Assembly: GCF_026212465.1 (NCBI RefSeq)
Contig: NC_080063.1
Coordinates: 4,268,844 to 4,332,843 of the forward strand
Direction of reading: 5' to 3'
DNA length: 64,000 nucleotides
Source of the DNA: Amaranthus tricolor
Lineage: Eukaryota; Streptophyta; Magnoliopsida; Caryophyllales; Amaranthaceae
Shown: in pieces, positions 62,170 through 64,000 of the stretch
Layout: every line of letters starts with the position of its first letter
How positions within the stretch are numbered: the stretch's first letter is position 1
Made by a program: the position numbers and the translations under genes
Notes under the pieces: generated by a model
Seen by the model: only the letters and a program-made list of their open reading frames with translations
Databases searched by the model: none
Told to the model about the DNA's origin: nothing

Positions 62170-62511
62170 CTAAAAATCACGTTTGAATTCTTCATCTAGG
62201 CCAACTTGCGTTCCATACGCACTAATGATCGATATGACCTCTTCTCCCACTACTATTCTAACTAGCATAATCCTATCATTGCACCTTCTAAATTCTACCA
62301 CTTGCTTTAGGATATCATTAGCTACAAAAATTACTCCACTTCGCTTTCCATCCAAACCTGCATACCATAACCTATAACCGTTTAAAACGCTTGTTTTTTG
62401 CTCTTTCCACCTAGTTTCCTGAACGCAAGCCACTTGAATCTTGTATTTAGAAAGTTTAATCGCCAACTCCAATGACTTGGCTTGTAGCGTGCCTATGTTC
62501 CAAGTCCCCAC
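62170..62511 (-). pseudogene. RTE endonuclease, N-terminal half
   Basis: Starts MGTWNIGTLQAKSLELAIKL. It includes VACVQETRWKE with the catalytic Glu, LWYAGLDGKRSGVIFVAND and IISAYGTQVGLDEEFKRDF, the APE-type nuclease that nicks the target. It stops at 62170, and the rest (about 61850-62160, for example the GDFNGHIG-type segment) is in other frames with breaks. Confidence 0.85.
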
Positions 62512-62650
62512 TCTTAGTTCAACATCCTGCTTACGTTGCCCCCTTCAACCCCCCCCCCCCCCCCCCCCCGGACCTAACCTTAGGTTACCATTAGTCTGCC
62601 TTAACTCTATACTCGACTATCTGTGGAACAGACCAGACGTTAAAGGACAG

Positions 62651-63500
62651 TGACGCGATTAACTTAAACATAAACAAGCCAAGACCCCACAAAGATTAGA
62701 ATAGAGACATACATTTAAAAGATAACTAATAATAAATAAAGGTACAGGTAGAAATAAATACAATCCGCTTAGATTGAAACTTCATCAGGAAAAAAATTAC
62801 TTTGACGATGAACACTGAAGACTCAACTCTCTTAAATAATAAGGAAAGATTAAAGACTTAATTCTCTTGGATGATGATAATTCAAAACACATATTGTTTA
62901 AACAAATAAATTAAGTAATTACATTTAATTGTTTAAGTAAGTTTAAAATCATATTTGATACACATTTGATTTATATTTTTAAGAAAGAAGTCGATGGAAT
63001 GTGCTTAAAGAACTTAAGTTTATTTTAAAGTGATTTTATAAGTTCTGAAATGTGTTTCAAAGTCTTGAAGATAATTACGTTCTTAATCAGGTTAGTTTCG
63101 TAATTATATTTGAAATATTTTAATAGGTCAATGTTCCTTGAAATTATATTTGAAATATTTTAATAGGTCAAGGTTCATTAAAATTAACATTGGATTTATT
63201 TGAATAAAGTTTAAATATTTTGTTATACATTGTTGCTTAACGTTTAAATATTTCATATTTAAACTTAGATTTAAAATATGTGATTAAAATTATTTGGTGA
63301 TTAAATATAGTACAAGGTACACATGTTTTATTATTAATTGTACACGGCTATATTTAAGCAAGATCTAGATTTACTATTATTTGGATGAAATTTGAATTTA
63401 TGCTAAAAATAGTAAATAGCGATCCTAAAAAATAGGAATTAATTTAAATGGTTATTTAAATGTTGATAAATCTGGTTTATGCTTATTATTCAATATCTTG
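62651..63500. other. Intergenic; short tandem repeat, no gene seen
   Basis: AAATTATATTTGAAATATTT followed by TAATAGGTCAAKGTTC is present twice in tandem (63097-63175, unit about 43 bp). The rest is AT-rich and unassigned. Confidence 0.5.
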
Positions 63501-64000
63501 TTTAAGTACTAACATGGCAGCATAGCATTGGACAATTACAAACACAATGACGAAATTATTATTAAGCTGTCAGTACACGTCAGTTTGAAGATAACCTCAA
63601 GATCTTGAAGTCAGGCGCTGAAAGACCAGGTCAACAGAAAATAACGGATAGGAGCCTTCTTGTTTTTGAAGATGTGTTGAGGCGTACACTATATATATGA
63701 GGCTTCCGTCCAGAACTAAGACAACATCTTGATACACCTTTTCTTACAACTTTCTATCTTGATTTAAGATTTCTCTAAGTGTTTAAAGAGTTGTAATTCT
63801 TAGTTCATCTAGCTCTTACATTTGTAATAGGCTTAAGAGTTCAAAAAGAGTTAGATTAAGTTTAATACGCCTAATCAAGAATACTTTTTAAAGTGTTCAA
63901 CTTGTGAATCTCTATTGTGAGATTTGGGATTTTGCTTTTATTAAAGGGACTTGTAATACGGTTCTTCAAGGGGAAGAACGTGGTGAGAGGAGATAGTGAG
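63500..64000 (+). mobile_element. Probable 5' LTR of another retrotransposon, cut by window edge
   Basis: A TATA-like CTATATATATGAGGC (63690-63704) is followed by CTTCCGTCC, then TTGTAATTCTTAGTTCATCT-type and CTTGTAATACGG words and AAGAACGTGGTGAGAGGAGA at the edge. Order and style recall the R-U5 part of plant Ty1/copia LTRs. No terminus or coding sequence is in view. Confidence 0.35.

Larger units (their letters stand above)
59443..62650 (-). mobile_element. RTE-type LINE, nearly full length but decayed
   Basis: On the minus strand: apurinic endonuclease (62511 down), linker, reverse transcriptase (60933 down) and C-terminal region (60335 down), then a 3' UTR ending in ACACTGGGTATAATGATGAT, an ATG-type tail at about 59443-59470. 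ORF order, GTWNIGTLQ start and a short trinucleotide tail instead of poly-A identify the RTE clade. The 5' end is approximate. A run of 21 C (62549-62569) lies just upstream of the endonuclease start. Frames are broken at several places. Confidence 0.82.

Overview
This is nuclear DNA of a flowering plant. It is AT-rich, carries spliced genes with plant-specific domains, a plant snRNA promoter element, and many plant transposon families (Tat-type Ty3 retrotransposon, long solo LTRs, RTE and L1 LINEs, Tourist, Stowaway and other MITEs, SINE-like repeats). The repertoire fits a eudicot, perhaps Caryophyllales, but that placement is a weak inference.

Three ordinary protein-coding genes can be rebuilt, all with intron phases that close. 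(1) 7388-9950, plus strand, three exons, 255 aa: an At4g22758-like (DUF7054) protein. (2) 38277-39870, minus strand, two exons, 499 aa: a DUF641 protein of the GIL1/IRKI family. (3) 52180-56551, minus strand, five exons, 276 aa: mitochondrial ribosomal protein L21 (NFD1/RPL21M), with a telo-box upstream of its start. No operon-like or functional link between them is visible.

The left edge (1-672) holds a U5 snRNA-like gene (about 331-450) with a loop-1-like sequence, an Sm site and a duplicated plant USE promoter motif. It lies between repeats that look like subterminal arrays of a hAT-type transposon. One invariant loop base is changed, so it is a variant or a pseudogene.

The centre (14171-30056) is a nested transposon complex. 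A MITE lies in a (TA)n microsatellite. A 15.2-kb Tat-lineage Ty3 retrotransposon (14697-29891, reading on the minus strand, two 646-bp LTRs) inserted into the TA array on the MITE's right. A 3501-bp solo LTR (22174-25674, TSD ATCAT) later inserted into its second RNase H domain. The Tat element has an antisense four-exon gene with a 'putative gypsy type transposon' domain, flanked on both sides by degenerate repeats of a GGGTCCGACTTRTCGAC motif. All its genes are broken.

The rest is repeat-rich intergenic DNA: a PIF/Harbinger element with an ORF1 remnant (11064-12727), LTR-like copies in opposite orientation (3184-3950, 56795-57363), RTE LINEs at both ends (about 4795-5400 plus, 59443-62650 minus), an L1 3' fragment (57603-58603), and many MITEs. 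The right edge (about 63500-64000) looks like the start of another LTR retrotransposon.
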